A stretch of 64,000 nt of DNA from Streptomyces sp. RPA4-2 (GCF_012273515.2 NZ_CP050975.2:9300001-9364000), one strand, 5' to 3'; shown: positions 39,541 through 49,667, numbered from the stretch's first letter. Notes: generated from the sequence alone by a model not told the origin. Numbers and translations are program-made.

Positions 39541-42408
39541 ATGCTGCAACGGCACCACACATCTCGGCGTCTGAGAATGATCCGATCATTAGCTGGAGTA
39601 GCTGCCGCGTTTCTCACGGCCGGGCTCCTCGTCCCCGCAGCCGCGCGGTCGGCCGCGGCCGCGGCTGCGACCGCGACCACGGCCTGGCAGAACGGCAGTT
39701 TCCACGTGGACACACCGAATGTGGTCCGCCGCTCCGACATCGTGCTCGGCAAGCCGAACTCGGCTGGTGCGCAGTCGCTGCCCTTGGGCAACGGCTCGCT
39801 CGGCACCGCGGTGTGGGCGGCGAACGGATTCACCGCGCAGCTCAACCGCTCCGACACACTGCCGGGCCGCAAGTCGCCCGGGCAGGTGAACATTCCCGGC
39901 CTGTCGAAGCTGACCGGCGCCGCGGATTTCAAGGGCTACCTCGACCTGTACACCGGGGTGCTGAACGAGTCCGGCGGCGGCATGACGCTCAAGGCGTGGG
40001 TGTCGGCCACGAAAGACGAACTGGTGGTGGACGTCACCGGCGCCGATCCCGACGCCGCCCAGTCCGCCTCGATCAGTCTGTGGTCCGGGCGCAGCCCACA
40101 GGCGGCGGCCTCGGGAGCGATCGGCACGCTGGCCGAGACATGGGTGGACAATCAGGAAGCCGGCAGTTCCGGGCGGACCTTCGGATCACTGGCCGCACTG
40201 AGTGCGGGCGGCCGGAGCGTCTCGGCGCAGGTCGTCAACAGCGCGCAGGTAAAGGTGAACTTCACACCCAACGCCGACGGGTCCTTCCGGGTGATCGCGG
40301 GCGCACCCACCTGGACCGGTGGCAGCGCCGGCAGCACCGCCTCCGCGCTGCTGGGCTCGGACGCCGGCGCCGCCGAATCCTCCCTGCTGTCCACCCAGCA
40401 GTCCTGGTGGGCGAACTACTGGGCCAACAGCGGAATGCTGGAGGCGAACTCGGCCGATGGCCAGGCCCAGTACATGGAGTCGCTGCGCACGATCTACCTG
40501 TTCATGGAGGCCGCGTCCATGCGGGGCGCCATCCCCGGCAGCCAGGCCGGGGTAGCCGACATGTTCAACTTCGGCCAGGACCATCAGAACTGGACGCCAT
40601 CGGCGACGTGGCTGTGGAACCTGCGCACGCAGATCTCGGCGAACATGAGCAGTGCCAACTTCGCCCTCAACATCCCGATCTTCAACCTCTACCAGAACAA
40701 TCTGCCGGCCATCGAGGCCTGGACGAAGCAGCAGATGGGCGGCCTGGCCGGGGCCTGCGTGCCGGAGGTCATGCGGTTCAACGGCAACGGCGGCGACCCG
40801 TCGCCCGGCGCCAACGCGGCCTGCAGCCAGCCCGGGAGCCCCAATTGGAACGCCCTCGACGTCACCTCCGGCGCGGAGATCAGTCTCTACGTGTGGCAGC
40901 AGTACCAAGACACCGGCGACTTGAACTTCCTGCGCACGTACTACCCGCTGATGCGGGACTCGGCGACCTTCCTGCTGGCCTACCAGAAAGTGGGATCCGA
41001 CGGAAAGCTGCACGCGGTGGCGAACGCGCACGAGACACAGTGGGCGGTGCAGGACCCTACAACCGACCTGGCCGCCGATGCCGCGCTGTTCCCCGCCGTT
41101 GTCAGCGCCGCGAAACTGCTGAACACCGACACCTCCCTGCAGTCGCAACTCACCACGGCCCTCGGCCAGATCCCACCATGGGCCCGCACCGATTACGGTC
41201 ACACCCAGGTCCTGCCGCCGTCGGCGGATTCCTCCAACAACGACGTCATCGCCTGGTCCTATCAGCCGACCGCGACGGTCAGGAACGGCGAGAACATCGA
41301 CCTGGAGCCGGTGTGGCCGTACAACCTGATCACAGACGACCCTGGCGCGCTGCACGACCTCGCGGTGCGCACCTACAACCACCGGGTGTTCTACGGCGCG
41401 GGCAACGACTGGAACATGGACGCGATCGATGCGGCCCGCCTCGGCATGGCCAGTGAGGTCGCTTCCCGGCTGGTCGCCATCACACAGGCCCACCAGGTGT
41501 ACATCAACGGCCTGTCCGACCTGGGCAGCACCGTCGGCACCGAGGGCTACATCGAGCAGGTCTCCGGAGTGGCCACCGCGCTCAACGAGGCACTCGTGCA
41601 GGACTACGACGGCACCCTCCGGGTCGCCCCGGCGTGGCCGGCCGGCTGGGACGTCAGCGGCACCGTCGCGGTGCAGGGCAACACCAAGGTGAACGTGCAG
41701 GTGCAGGGCGGCAGTCCGGTCACCGTGGCCATCCAGGCCGGTTCGTCACAGACGATGAAGGTCCGCACCCCCTGGCCCGGCAAGGCGGTTCAGGTCGTGA
41801 ACGGCTCCAGCAACGCGGTGGTGGTCTCCTCCACCACTGCCGGTACCTTCAACGTGCCGGTAGTCTCCGGCCAGTCCTACCTGGTCGAGCAGGTCGCAGC
41901 CCCCACCACGGCGCTGCCCTACGCACAGGTCTCCGGGTCCCCGGCGACCACCGCCAGACACCTGGGCACCGTACAGATCGGCATCGACGGCAGTGGCGGC
42001 ACGCCCGGCAACGGCTCTGTGGTCTCCTTCAAAGCGCACGCCAACGGCGACTACGTCACCGCCGACAATGCCGGCGCCGACCCACTGATCGCCAACCGCA
42101 CCGCCATCGGCCCCTGGGAGCAGTTCGACCTGATCGACCAGGGCAACGGCTCCGTCGCGCTCCGCGCTCACGCCAACAACAAGTACGTCACCGCGGACAA
42201 CGCCGGGGCCGACCCGCTGCTGGCGAAGGTGAACGCGGTGGGCACCTGGGAACAGTTCCAGCTCATCCATAACGGCGACGGCAGTGTCAGCCTCAAGTCC
42301 ATGGTCAACGGCGACTACGTCACCGCCGAAAACGCCGGCGCCGATCCGCTGATCGCCAACCGCACGGCGATCGGGCCCTGGGAGGAATTCGACCTGATCA
42401 ACGGCTGA
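39541..42408 (+). CDS. GH95-like glycoside hydrolase with fascin-like C-terminal repeats
   Basis: Secreted enzyme of 955 residues. The ATG at 39541 follows AGGAG at 5 nt. The signal peptide ends near the Ala-rich SAAAAAA. The body resembles GH95: an N-terminal LPLGNGSLGTAVWAANGFTA and LNRSDTLPGRKSPGQVNIPG, then an (alpha/alpha)6 part with FNFGQDHQNWTPSATWLWNL and FYGAGNDWNMDAIDAARLGM. GH95 includes alpha-L-fucosidases and alpha-L-galactosidases; catalytic residues were not assigned. The last 125 residues hold three fascin-like beta-trefoil repeats (NGDYVTADNAGADPLIANRT), probably glycan-binding. Confidence 0.85.
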   Translation: MLQRHHTSRRLRMIRSLAGVAAAFLTAGLLVPAAARSAAAAAATATTAWQNGSFHVDTPNVVRRSDIVLGKPNSAGAQSLPLGNGSLGTAVWAANGFTAQLNRSDTLPGRKSPGQVNIPGLSKLTGAADFKGYLDLYTGVLNESGGGMTLKAWVSATKDELVVDVTGADPDAAQSASISLWSGRSPQAAASGAIGTLAETWVDNQEAGSSGRTFGSLAALSAGGRSVSAQVVNSAQVKVNFTPNADGSFRVIAGAPTWTGGSAGSTASALLGSDAGAAESSLLSTQQSWWANYWANSGMLEANSADGQAQYMESLRTIYLFMEAASMRGAIPGSQAGVADMFNFGQDHQNWTPSATWLWNLRTQISANMSSANFALNIPIFNLYQNNLPAIEAWTKQQMGGLAGACVPEVMRFNGNGGDPSPGANAACSQPGSPNWNALDVTSGAEISLYVWQQYQDTGDLNFLRTYYPLMRDSATFLLAYQKVGSDGKLHAVANAHETQWAVQDPTTDLAADAALFPAVVSAAKLLNTDTSLQSQLTTALGQIPPWARTDYGHTQVLPPSADSSNNDVIAWSYQPTATVRNGENIDLEPVWPYNLITDDPGALHDLAVRTYNHRVFYGAGNDWNMDAIDAARLGMASEVASRLVAITQAHQVYINGLSDLGSTVGTEGYIEQVSGVATALNEALVQDYDGTLRVAPAWPAGWDVSGTVAVQGNTKVNVQVQGGSPVTVAIQAGSSQTMKVRTPWPGKAVQVVNGSSNAVVVSSTTAGTFNVPVVSGQSYLVEQVAAPTTALPYAQVSGSPATTARHLGTVQIGIDGSGGTPGNGSVVSFKAHANGDYVTADNAGADPLIANRTAIGPWEQFDLIDQGNGSVALRAHANNKYVTADNAGADPLLAKVNAVGTWEQFQLIHNGDGSVSLKSMVNGDYVTAENAGADPLIANRTAIGPWEEFDLING

Positions 42409-43039
42409 CCGCGGCGCATGCCCACCGCGCACGCGACCGGGTGAGCACGGCGGGGCCGCCGGGTTCAAGCGCGGGGACGGGTGTTGTCCAAGCGCGCGTT
42501 CACCGAGCGGCTCGGTGCCGGCCGGGTGCCCATCGAACGGCCCTCGCGGTGCTCGCTTGATCCCCGGTACCGCACCGCGACGATCTCGCCCACATCGGCG
42601 CCCGGCCACAGCAATGCGGCCCAAGTGGGGTGGTGCGTCGGCATCAGCCGGCGCACCACCGAGCAGCATCCGGCGGGGTGGTCACACCGCCCAGGCACCC
42701 CGCGCCGGACAGGGCCCTGATGTAGGCGAGACATTCGTTCACGCAGGGGACTGTCAGCCGGAGGCTGAGCAGACGCTTCCTAGCGGGCTGCGACCCCGAC
42801 GTGTCGTCCGGCGGCACGGTGGGAAGCTGGTGCGTATACCGTCCCGGCAGCACCCGCAATCACGACCCCGCCGTTCACTCGGTCAGTGATATCCGGGATG
42901 GATTCGAGTTGTCGTCGAGGCCGATCTGCTCCCCTGGCACAGGCAGGTCCACGACAAAGCCACCCGGTGCACGACACCAGCGCGCCGCTGGAGCTGGAGG
43001 CTGAAGCCGCTGTGAGTGCCGCACCCTAGAGTCGGGTGC
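42409..43039. other. Intergenic stretch without a supported gene
   Basis: About 630 bp. Open frames on both strands lack ribosome sites and family motifs. Nothing resembling a tRNA, riboswitch or insertion sequence is seen. Confidence 0.45.
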
Positions 43040-43468
43040 ATGACACTCTCACGTGAAGAACGCGAAGCCTTCCTGGCGCAGCCGCACGTTGCCGCGCTGG
43101 GTGTCGCTGCCGGTCCCAGCCGTGGGCCGCTACTGGTACCGATCTGGTACGGCTACCGTCCCGGCGGCCTGCCGTGGATCCTCACCGGCGCGAACTCGCG
43201 CAAACTGAACCTGATCAAAGCCAGCGGCCGGTTCAGCCTCCTCGTGGAGCGCAGCGAACCAACCCCTCGGTACGTGTCCGTCGAAGGTCCCGTTGCGGAC
43301 ATCGCCGAGCCCGGCCCCACCGCTCACCGTGACCTCGCCGCCCGGTACCTCCGCGGCGAGGACCTGGACCGGTACACGGTATGGGCCGAGGCCGAACTCG
43401 CTGACCACGTCGTGGTCCGGATGCGGCCGGAGCACTGGACCGGCGCCGACCTGGGCACGATCGCCTGA
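43040..43468 (+). CDS. Pyridoxamine 5'-phosphate oxidase-like flavin-binding protein
   Basis: Product of 142 residues. It has the PNPOx-like split-barrel layout: REEREAFLAQPHVAALGVAA, then GPLLVPIWYGYRPGGLPWIL, RKLNLIKASGRFSLLVERSE and RYVSVEGPV. Such proteins bind FMN or F420 and reduce or shield small molecules. The start ATG at 43040 has only a weak site. The gene is convergent with the next and monocistronic. Cofactor preference cannot be told from the sequence. Confidence 0.85.
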   Translation: MTLSREEREAFLAQPHVAALGVAAGPSRGPLLVPIWYGYRPGGLPWILTGANSRKLNLIKASGRFSLLVERSEPTPRYVSVEGPVADIAEPGPTAHRDLAARYLRGEDLDRYTVWAEAELADHVVVRMRPEHWTGADLGTIA

Positions 43469-43537
43469 CACGGCGGAAAGCGTGGTCGCGGACCCAGGGG
43501 TGTGTGTCGTCACCTTCGGTCGTCCGGAGAGGTCGGT

Positions 43538-44203
43538 TCAGTCGTCCGTTCTCGTGGGTGCCTGTGGCAAGGTGGTGAATCTCCGCCAGACCGGGGCACG
43601 GCGGTCGACGCCGAGGAAGTACTGGAAGTCCCAGTAGACGCCTCCTTCAAGGCGGCCGTACCCATCGCCCGGGCGGGCGGGGCTGTTGCGAGGGTCGCGC
43701 TCGTCCTCCCAGTCGATGTCCTCGTACCCGGGGTCGTCGATGCTGTAGTGGGTCAGGTAGGCGCGGGCATGCTCGATGTCCAGGTCCAGAGCCGGGAATT
43801 GGGCCAGCAGGAGGTCGGGGCGCCCCTGGCACGGAAGGTCGCCGAAGAAGGAGCCGATGTTGCCGCTCTCCTGCTGGAACTGGTCGATCGCCGTACCGTG
43901 GTGGAAGAGCTCGCAGCCCCAGAAGTCGTCGTCGTAGATGAAGACCAGCAGCCCGGGGCAGTCGTAGGCGCGCGAGACGTGGAGTTGGGCGCGTCGGCGC
44001 AGGTCCCACTCCCAACCCCGGGTCCATTCCAGCACGGTCCAGTCGCCGCGCCGCTCGTGCAGGGCGTAGGCGTCGCGGTTGACGTCGTTGACGTCATCCC
44101 GCTTGAGTGTGTGGTCCTCGCTGCGCCAGAACTCCTCCAGCGCGGCGTACACCTGCTCGTGGTCGACGCCGTAGAACAGGTTGGTGCGTCGGAATGTGCC
44201 CAT
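43538..44203 (-). CDS. Hypothetical protein, unrecognised
   Basis: Product of 221 residues. I chose the ATG at 44203 (GTFRRTNLFYGVDHEQVYAA), which has a GGGGG stretch upstream; a longer open frame to 44398 has no similarity. It is rich in Trp, Tyr, Asp and Glu: WTVLEWTRGWEWDL, LLVFIYDDDFWGCELF and DPGYEDIDWEDERDP. It is acidic and cytoplasmic, with no membrane segment. The composition recalls small immunity or SMI1-like proteins, but no motif confirms that. Confidence 0.7.
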   Translation of the reverse strand: MGTFRRTNLFYGVDHEQVYAALEEFWRSEDHTLKRDDVNDVNRDAYALHERRGDWTVLEWTRGWEWDLRRRAQLHVSRAYDCPGLLVFIYDDDFWGCELFHHGTAIDQFQQESGNIGSFFGDLPCQGRPDLLLAQFPALDLDIEHARAYLTHYSIDDPGYEDIDWEDERDPRNSPARPGDGYGRLEGGVYWDFQYFLGVDRRAPVWRRFTTLPQAPTRTDD

Positions 44204-44401
44204 GCGTGCCCCCAAGGCATGTGATCGGCGAGCGGCGGCAGGCGCTCTCGCCCGGCGGGGGCGCAGCCGCCCCGTCGCGAGGGTCCCCGGCCGTTTCGAC
44301 GGGGCGCTGGAGGCTACGTTAACCCCCTTTCCTCTCACGTCAGTTCGGGTTTTCGTCCGCCCGCTCGGCTGTGCGTCAGCTCGCCGCGGTCTCGGCACGG
44401 A

Positions 44402-46690
44402 TCAGGTGGCACGCGCCGTGGCACCGTTGATCGGTTCCCACCCGTAATCACCACCGATGAACCCGCCCCCGATCTCGTCGATCTCGGTCTTCCCGTCGTC
44501 AGTGACGCCGATGAGGAGCACGTCACCGCCGCACCGCTGCGCGGCGACGTTGCGCATGCCGCTGCCGTACGTGAGGGGATGCCACCCGCCGCCGTTGTAA
44601 CCGCCCCACGCCACCTCGGTGTTCTGGTAGGCCGCGTCGCCGAAGACACCGAAGAACGCGAACTCCTGGTAGTAGGTGGGGGTTACGGAGATGTCCGTGA
44701 GCAGCCCCTGATCGGCGAACATCTGGACCCAGTTCGACCAGTTGGACGCGGGGTCGGTCGCGTTGACGGTGGTCTGCCGACGGTGGAACGCGGTGCCGGA
44801 TGCGGTGATGCCGTCGACCTCTATCGTTCCGTCCGCGTGGGTTCCCGCGACGATCTTGGTGAGGAGGCCGTCCATCTGCCGCCAGCCGTTCCAGTTGTCG
44901 ATCGAGGCCTGTGGTTGGGAGCGGGTGAAGATCGTGCCGGCGGGGGTGGTGCCGAAGATCTGGAGGGTTCCGTTCTGGTTGCGGGCCACCGAGATCGAAT
45001 TGAGGATGCCGTCGATGCCCGTCCACGGCGACCACCCGCTCGACCCGGGGCTCGTCTGCCTGCGCGAGTGGATCTGCCCGGTTCGGTCGAGGGCGAACAG
45101 TTCGATCCGTCCGTCGGCGTTGGTCGCCGCCGCCACGGACGCCAGTGGTGCGGGGGTGTCGTAGTCAGCGGCCCAGTTCTGGGCAGCCTGCCCCGGGACG
45201 ATGTGGGTGGTGTAGAGCGCGCCCTGCGCGTCGACGGCGAACGCCTGGACCCCCTTCGTGGTGTCCGTCTCGTCCTGGGAAGCCATGGCGACCGAGGAAC
45301 CGGGGGCGGGGGCGACCGCGGGAAGGCCGTTGTCGGGACGCACCGCGTCGTCGAGCCGGCGGTGGGTGTAGTAGACCTTGCCGCTGTTGACCGAGGTCAC
45401 GTCGCACAAGCCGTCGCCGTTGACGTCGCGGAACCGGAGGTCGGCGATGCGCTCGTTCGACTGGTTGAGGTAGACCCAGTGCTGGTCGCCGGCACTGGTG
45501 GCGTACCACCAGGTCAAGCCCGTGGTCATGAAGGGGTCGGTGATGCCGTCGCCGTCGAAGTCGCACGTACGCTGGTTGTCACGGTTCGCCCCGAGGATGT
45601 TCCCGCCGTTGTCGTGCAGGCCGGTCTCGGTCTGGTCCAGCGCACCGTTGGTGAACGTGGTGGACCACCTGACGGTGTGGGCGAAGACGTTGTTCTCGAC
45701 GTCGAAACCGTCCGAGGGCGTGCCACGCAGTTTGATCTCGGTCGAGTTGGTGGAGGGGAAGGAGTTGTAGGCGATGTCGGCGTACTCGCCCGCCGGCCCG
45801 CACTGGTAGTTGGAGCAGTCCCCGCGGCCGTGCATGTCGATGAGGTGCTCGTAGTGGTCCCATCCCAGCAGCGAGAAGCCGAGTCCGGGCGACTCCATGA
45901 GGTTGCGGTACACGAGGTACCCGGTGCCGGGCCGGCCGTCGCCGGTGACCGAGTGGCGGTTGGCCTGGAACTCGTTCTTCTCGATCAGCGCGTAGGCGCC
46001 GTTGTTCAGGGCCACCCCGTAGCCGGCGCCGTGGTGGTTGCCGAACGCGTCCTCGACGCCGTCCATGGTGGGGTGCTGGTTGTCATGGATGTAGTTGTCG
46101 TGCACCCACACCGTGTCGGCGTTGGCACGGTTGATCCGGTTGCCCGGATCTTGCACGTTGATCGCCGCGCCGCGCCACCGGGCGAACTCGTCGTGGTCGA
46201 TCTCCACGTTCTGGCTGGACCAGATGTCGATCCCGTCGGCGTCCGTGGTACCCACGGACGCTCCGGGGTCCATCGGCTCCCCGCCGTCGAACCTGATCCC
46301 GCTGATCCGCACGTTGTCCGCGGTCCCGCCGTTGCTGTCCCCGACGGTGAGCAGCGTGCGCGGGAACGTCGTCGTGAAGATTCGCGGCCCTTTCGCGACG
46401 ACCGTGCGGTCGCCGATGATCCGAACCCCCGGTGCCACCGGTATCGCCGACAGGCCGCTCAGGTCCAGATTGACGGTCCCCGCGATCACCACCGTCGCGT
46501 TGGGGGTGCCGACCGCCTGGACGAACTGGTTCTGCTGGTCGTTGGACGTGATGCTGAAGTTCTGCGAGTTCGCCGCGCGGTCCACGGCCCCTGCGGGCAC
46601 GCTCGCCGACGCGGTGCCCCCGGACACGGCCAGCGAGGCCACCAGGGCCCCGACCACTGCGAACAGCCGGCTCTTTCTCGAAATGTTCAT
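44402..46690 (-). CDS. Secreted parallel beta-helix protein with C-terminal propeller/lectin part
   Basis: Product of 762 residues from the ATG at 46690. A signal peptide (SRLFAVVGALVASLAVSGGT) precedes a right-handed beta-helix, about residues 30-345. Helix motifs include VRISGIRFDGGEP, DIWSSQNVEIDHDEFARW and DTVWVHDNYIHDNQH, as in pectate lyases of the PL1/PL9 type. A DFDGDGITDPF-type calcium loop and DVNGDGLCDV follow. The C-terminal third (about 440-740) is a repeat region like a beta-propeller lectin (SGWSPWTGIDG, DNWNGWRQMDG, SNWSNWVQMF). Catalytic Arg/Lys residues were not assigned. Confidence 0.85.
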   Translation of the reverse strand: MNISRKSRLFAVVGALVASLAVSGGTASASVPAGAVDRAANSQNFSITSNDQQNQFVQAVGTPNATVVIAGTVNLDLSGLSAIPVAPGVRIIGDRTVVAKGPRIFTTTFPRTLLTVGDSNGGTADNVRISGIRFDGGEPMDPGASVGTTDADGIDIWSSQNVEIDHDEFARWRGAAINVQDPGNRINRANADTVWVHDNYIHDNQHPTMDGVEDAFGNHHGAGYGVALNNGAYALIEKNEFQANRHSVTGDGRPGTGYLVYRNLMESPGLGFSLLGWDHYEHLIDMHGRGDCSNYQCGPAGEYADIAYNSFPSTNSTEIKLRGTPSDGFDVENNVFAHTVRWSTTFTNGALDQTETGLHDNGGNILGANRDNQRTCDFDGDGITDPFMTTGLTWWYATSAGDQHWVYLNQSNERIADLRFRDVNGDGLCDVTSVNSGKVYYTHRRLDDAVRPDNGLPAVAPAPGSSVAMASQDETDTTKGVQAFAVDAQGALYTTHIVPGQAAQNWAADYDTPAPLASVAAATNADGRIELFALDRTGQIHSRRQTSPGSSGWSPWTGIDGILNSISVARNQNGTLQIFGTTPAGTIFTRSQPQASIDNWNGWRQMDGLLTKIVAGTHADGTIEVDGITASGTAFHRRQTTVNATDPASNWSNWVQMFADQGLLTDISVTPTYYQEFAFFGVFGDAAYQNTEVAWGGYNGGGWHPLTYGSGMRNVAAQRCGGDVLLIGVTDDGKTEIDEIGGGFIGGDYGWEPINGATARAT

Positions 46691-46994
46691 CCCTGTCCCG
46701 GTTCTCGGCCCATGTGCTGATTCGGTGGAGCCGACCTGGTCGAGGCCGCGCACCCTCAAAAGTGCGCGCCCTGTGCAGCCCCGCGTGACCACCTGAGGGT
46801 TGGGCGTTCCACTCCGTTCCGCGCCGTTCCACGCGGCCGCCAGGCCCTCGCGACCCGCGGCGAACGCGGCCGCTTGCCGGTGCGGCGACGGTGCCGCCCG
46901 GTCCGGGAAACGGCGCGGGAGACGGACAGCCCGGGGCCGATGGTGATCGTGGCGCCGATGGGGGCTACGTCGGGCTTACGTGGCTTGCTCATCG
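46691..46994. other. Intergenic stretch without a supported gene
   Basis: About 300 bp between the nitroreductase and the beta-helix gene, both on the minus strand. It should hold no terminator for 46690 (its 5' side) but the end of read-through from upstream genes. I see no hairpin or dyad. Confidence 0.4.
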
Positions 46995-47657
46995 TCAGCG
47001 GACGTACGTCACCGTCTCGCTGAGCGGTGCCCGGCCTGTACGGGGGGAACGCGCCGTACCGTCCTCGAATCCGACCGACATGCCGCAGAAGAGGATGAGC
47101 TCGTCCGGGGGTGACAGGACCTCCGCGACGGTCGTGCGGTATTTCGCCCAGGCCATCTGCGTGCAGCTGTGCAGTCCTTCGGCGCGGAGCAACAGCATCA
47201 CGGTCTGCAGATACATGCCGACGTCGGACCATTGGGGTCGGCCCATGTCACGGTCGATGTAGCAGAACAGTGCGACGGGCGCGCCGAAGCAGTCCCAGTT
47301 GGCGGCCGCGGCCCTCTGGCGCGCCTGCAGGTCCTCGCGCGGGATGCCGAGTGCGCCGTAGCGCTGCTCGCCGAAGGCGGACCGGCGCTCGCGGTAGGGG
47401 GACTCCAGCGTCGGCGGGTACTGCTCGTACTCCGGTTCGTCCCAGGGGTCTCCTGAGGCCACCCGTTCGCCGGCGCGCTTCTTGAGCTCGGCCAGCGGCT
47501 CGCCAGTCAGCACGTAGAGGTGCCACGGCTGAAGGTTCGATGCCGACGGCGCCCAGGCCGCCGCGAGCAGCACTCGCTCCAGTACCTCGCTGGGCACATG
47601 CCTGTCGGTGAACGCGCGCATTGCCTGTCGGCTTACGACGGCCTCATAGACGTCCAC
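46995..47657 (-). CDS. Nitroreductase-family flavoprotein
   Basis: Enzyme of 220 residues with standard family length. The N-terminus is typical: YEAVVSRQAMRAFTDRHVPS, then VLLAAAWAPSASNLQPWHLY (FMN-binding). The end shows DVGMYLQTVMLLLRAEGLHS and an LFCGMSVGFED segment. These enzymes use NAD(P)H and FMN to reduce nitroaromatics, quinones or enones. It lies alone, divergent from tetR. A redox or detoxification role fits the family; the substrate is unknown. Confidence 0.93.
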   Translation of the reverse strand: MDVYEAVVSRQAMRAFTDRHVPSEVLERVLLAAAWAPSASNLQPWHLYVLTGEPLAELKKRAGERVASGDPWDEPEYEQYPPTLESPYRERRSAFGEQRYGALGIPREDLQARQRAAAANWDCFGAPVALFCYIDRDMGRPQWSDVGMYLQTVMLLLRAEGLHSCTQMAWAKYRTTVAEVLSPPDELILFCGMSVGFEDGTARSPRTGRAPLSETVTYVR

Positions 47658-47996
47658 GGCTTCCCACCTCCGTCCGCTCTCACTTCATCGACCACAAAAG
47701 GGCGTGAAATGTGACAAGCCAGAGCTACTTCCGGTACGACAGGCCTGCCGGGAACCGTCCGCGCGGGAGGCCGGCGGCAGGTGTGTCGCGAGAGCCTCGC
47801 CGACCGGGCCGTACCGGCGGCATGCGGGAGGGCGGAGTCGGCGGCGCGTGGAACATGCGGCTGGTAGGTCGCACAGTGGTCCCGGGGCGACGTGACGCGT
47901 CCGAGGCCTTCGCGGCGCCTCCGGAGCCCGGCATCGGTGCGGCGCATACCTCGAACCGAGGAACCGGCCGACGTACCCTCGGCGTGCTAAGATAAC
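47658..47996. other. Divergent intergenic region (nitroreductase / tetR)
   Basis: About 340 bp with no supported gene. Promoters for both divergent genes lie here. TAAGAT at 47988-47993 is a possible -10 for tetR, placing the operator at 47997 over the transcription start. Confidence 0.45.
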
Positions 47997-48008
47997 ACGA
48001 AGGTTCGT
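47997..48008 (+). promoter_or_regulatory. TetR operator candidate at tetR
   Basis: ACGAAGGTTCGT is a perfect 12-bp palindrome 23 bp before the tetR start. It is one of five related sites in the window. Suggests autoregulation. Confidence 0.7.
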
Positions 48009-48031
48009 TTTTTTCCGCATAGGATGGATCC

Positions 48032-48634
48032 ATGCCCAAGGTCACGCAGGAGTACATGGACGCCCGCCGTGCGCAGATCCTGGACGCGGCGCGCCGCTGC
48101 TTCCTGCGCGACGGATTCCATTCGACATCCATGCAGGATCTCTTCGCGGAGTCGGGCCTCTCGGCCGGGGCGGTGTACCGGCATTTCGCCAGCAAGAACG
48201 AGATGATCACGGCGATCGTCGAGGAGAACATGCGTGACGTCCTCGCGATGGTCAACAGCGCCGCCAGGAACCGGCCGAGCAGTTCGATCGGGGACCTCAT
48301 CGCCGATGTCCTCGACATCGTGAAGACGAAGACCGCTGAGCAGAACATCGCCGGGCTGTCCGTGCTGGCCTGGTCCGAATCACTGCGGAACCCCTCGCTG
48401 GCCAAGCAGTTCGACGACCTGATGACACAGATGCGCTCCGCGCTGACCGATGTCATCCGCGAGAACCAGCAGAGCGGCAGCCTCACGCGCGCGGCGTCTC
48501 CGGAAGCGATTGCCGCCACATTGATGTGCATGCTGCCCGGTTACATTCTCCAGTTGGCGATGGGGGACTCCAAGTCGCTGGAGGGCGTTCCGGACGCCTT
48601 GCGGGCGCTCTGGCCGGATCCGGCGACGTCCTGA
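48032..48634 (+). CDS. TetR-family transcriptional regulator
   Basis: Repressor-type regulator of 200 residues. The N-terminal HTH is typical: AQILDAARRCFLRDGFHSTS, then QDLFAESGLSAGAVYRHFAS. The C-terminal ligand domain (70-200) is alpha-helical, with MLPGYILQLAMGD near the end. An operator-like palindrome directly upstream, and four variants before two minus-strand genes at 50864 and 54427, suggest it controls itself and these membrane/lipid genes. TetR proteins usually release DNA when they bind a small hydrophobic ligand. Confidence 0.93.
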   Translation: MPKVTQEYMDARRAQILDAARRCFLRDGFHSTSMQDLFAESGLSAGAVYRHFASKNEMITAIVEENMRDVLAMVNSAARNRPSSSIGDLIADVLDIVKTKTAEQNIAGLSVLAWSESLRNPSLAKQFDDLMTQMRSALTDVIRENQQSGSLTRAASPEAIAATLMCMLPGYILQLAMGDSKSLEGVPDALRALWPDPATS

Positions 48635-48699
48635 ACCGTCGAGCCATGGGAGGTTCTACGGATCTGCCGAATCGACCGTCCAGCCGACTTACCCCATGC

Positions 48700-49590
48700 T
48701 CAGATGGTCAGGGAACCGACCTTCGACGGGTTCACCATGACCAGCACGTCGTCAGCGTCGTGCGCGCCCCGACGTTCACCGTGAGGTCCACGGCACAGTG
48801 TCCTCGCGACACAGGCCGACCGCACGCCTGCCGCTGACTTCGACCCGTCGTACCGTAACGCCCGACCAGAAGCTTTCGGCAAACGCGCGGTGGTACCTCG
48901 CCGTCGACGACGGCCGACTACGGGGAACTACGCCGCCTTCGCAGCGCCCCCGCTGTCGGAGTGCGAGACGACCTCTTGCGTGAAGAACTTCTCCAGCACG
49001 GCCACATGTCCCGTGTGGGAGGCCTCCACGAAAGCCGTCAAGTACCGGTGGCAGTCGGCGCTGGTGGCGGTGGCGCGTTTCTCCGCGGCCAGATGCTTGC
49101 GGGCCCGGCTGACGAGCTGGCGCGCGCCGGCCGGGGACTGACCGAGGATCTCGGCGATCTGCCCGTATGGGTAGTCGAACGCTACCCGGAGCACGTACGC
49201 CGCCCGCTGGGCCGGAGTGAGGCGTTCCATGAGCATCAGTACCGCGGCCTCCAGCGCCTCCCTCTTCACGGGGCCCAGCGCGGGGTCGCTCATGGTGTCG
49301 ACCTGCTCCAGCAGCCACGGGTCGACGGAAGCCTCCCGGCGGGCTCGCGCGGATTGCAGCACGTTGATCGCCAGCCTGGTCACCGTTGTGGCGAGAAAGG
49401 CATGCGGTTTCTTCACCGCGGACCGGTCGTAGGTCTGCCAGCGAATCCAGGCCTCCTGGAGGACGTCATCCGCCTCACTGCCGCTGCCGAGTATCCGACA
49501 GGCGATCCCGTACATATGGCCGCGTGCCTCGTGGAACGCCGCTTCCGCTTCCCGAAGGTCCTCGGAGTGTGCCGCGGACTTCGACGGCAT
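48700..49590 (-). pseudogene. SigJ-like ECF sigma factor with frameshifted C-terminal domain
   Basis: The sigma core is intact from the ATG at 49590 (AAGGA upstream). Region 2 is RILGSGSEADDVLQEAWIRW; region 4 is RLTPAQRAAYVLRVAFDYPY then QIAEILGQSPAGARQLVSRA. The open frame stops at 48928 after SHSDSGGAAKAA, early in the SnoaL-like tail. Two other frames continue the expected tail: AESFWSGVTVRRVEVSGRRA (to about 48780), then VLVMVNPSKVGSL near 48700. So at least two frameshifts removed the tail. A core of about 220 residues could still be made, possibly with altered activity. Confidence 0.8.
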
Positions 49591-49667
49591 CGTTCTCATT
49601 CCTTGCTGTTCGCTACGTTGACTGGGTGGTGCTACCTCACGCGTGAACGTGACGATGAACGTCCGCC

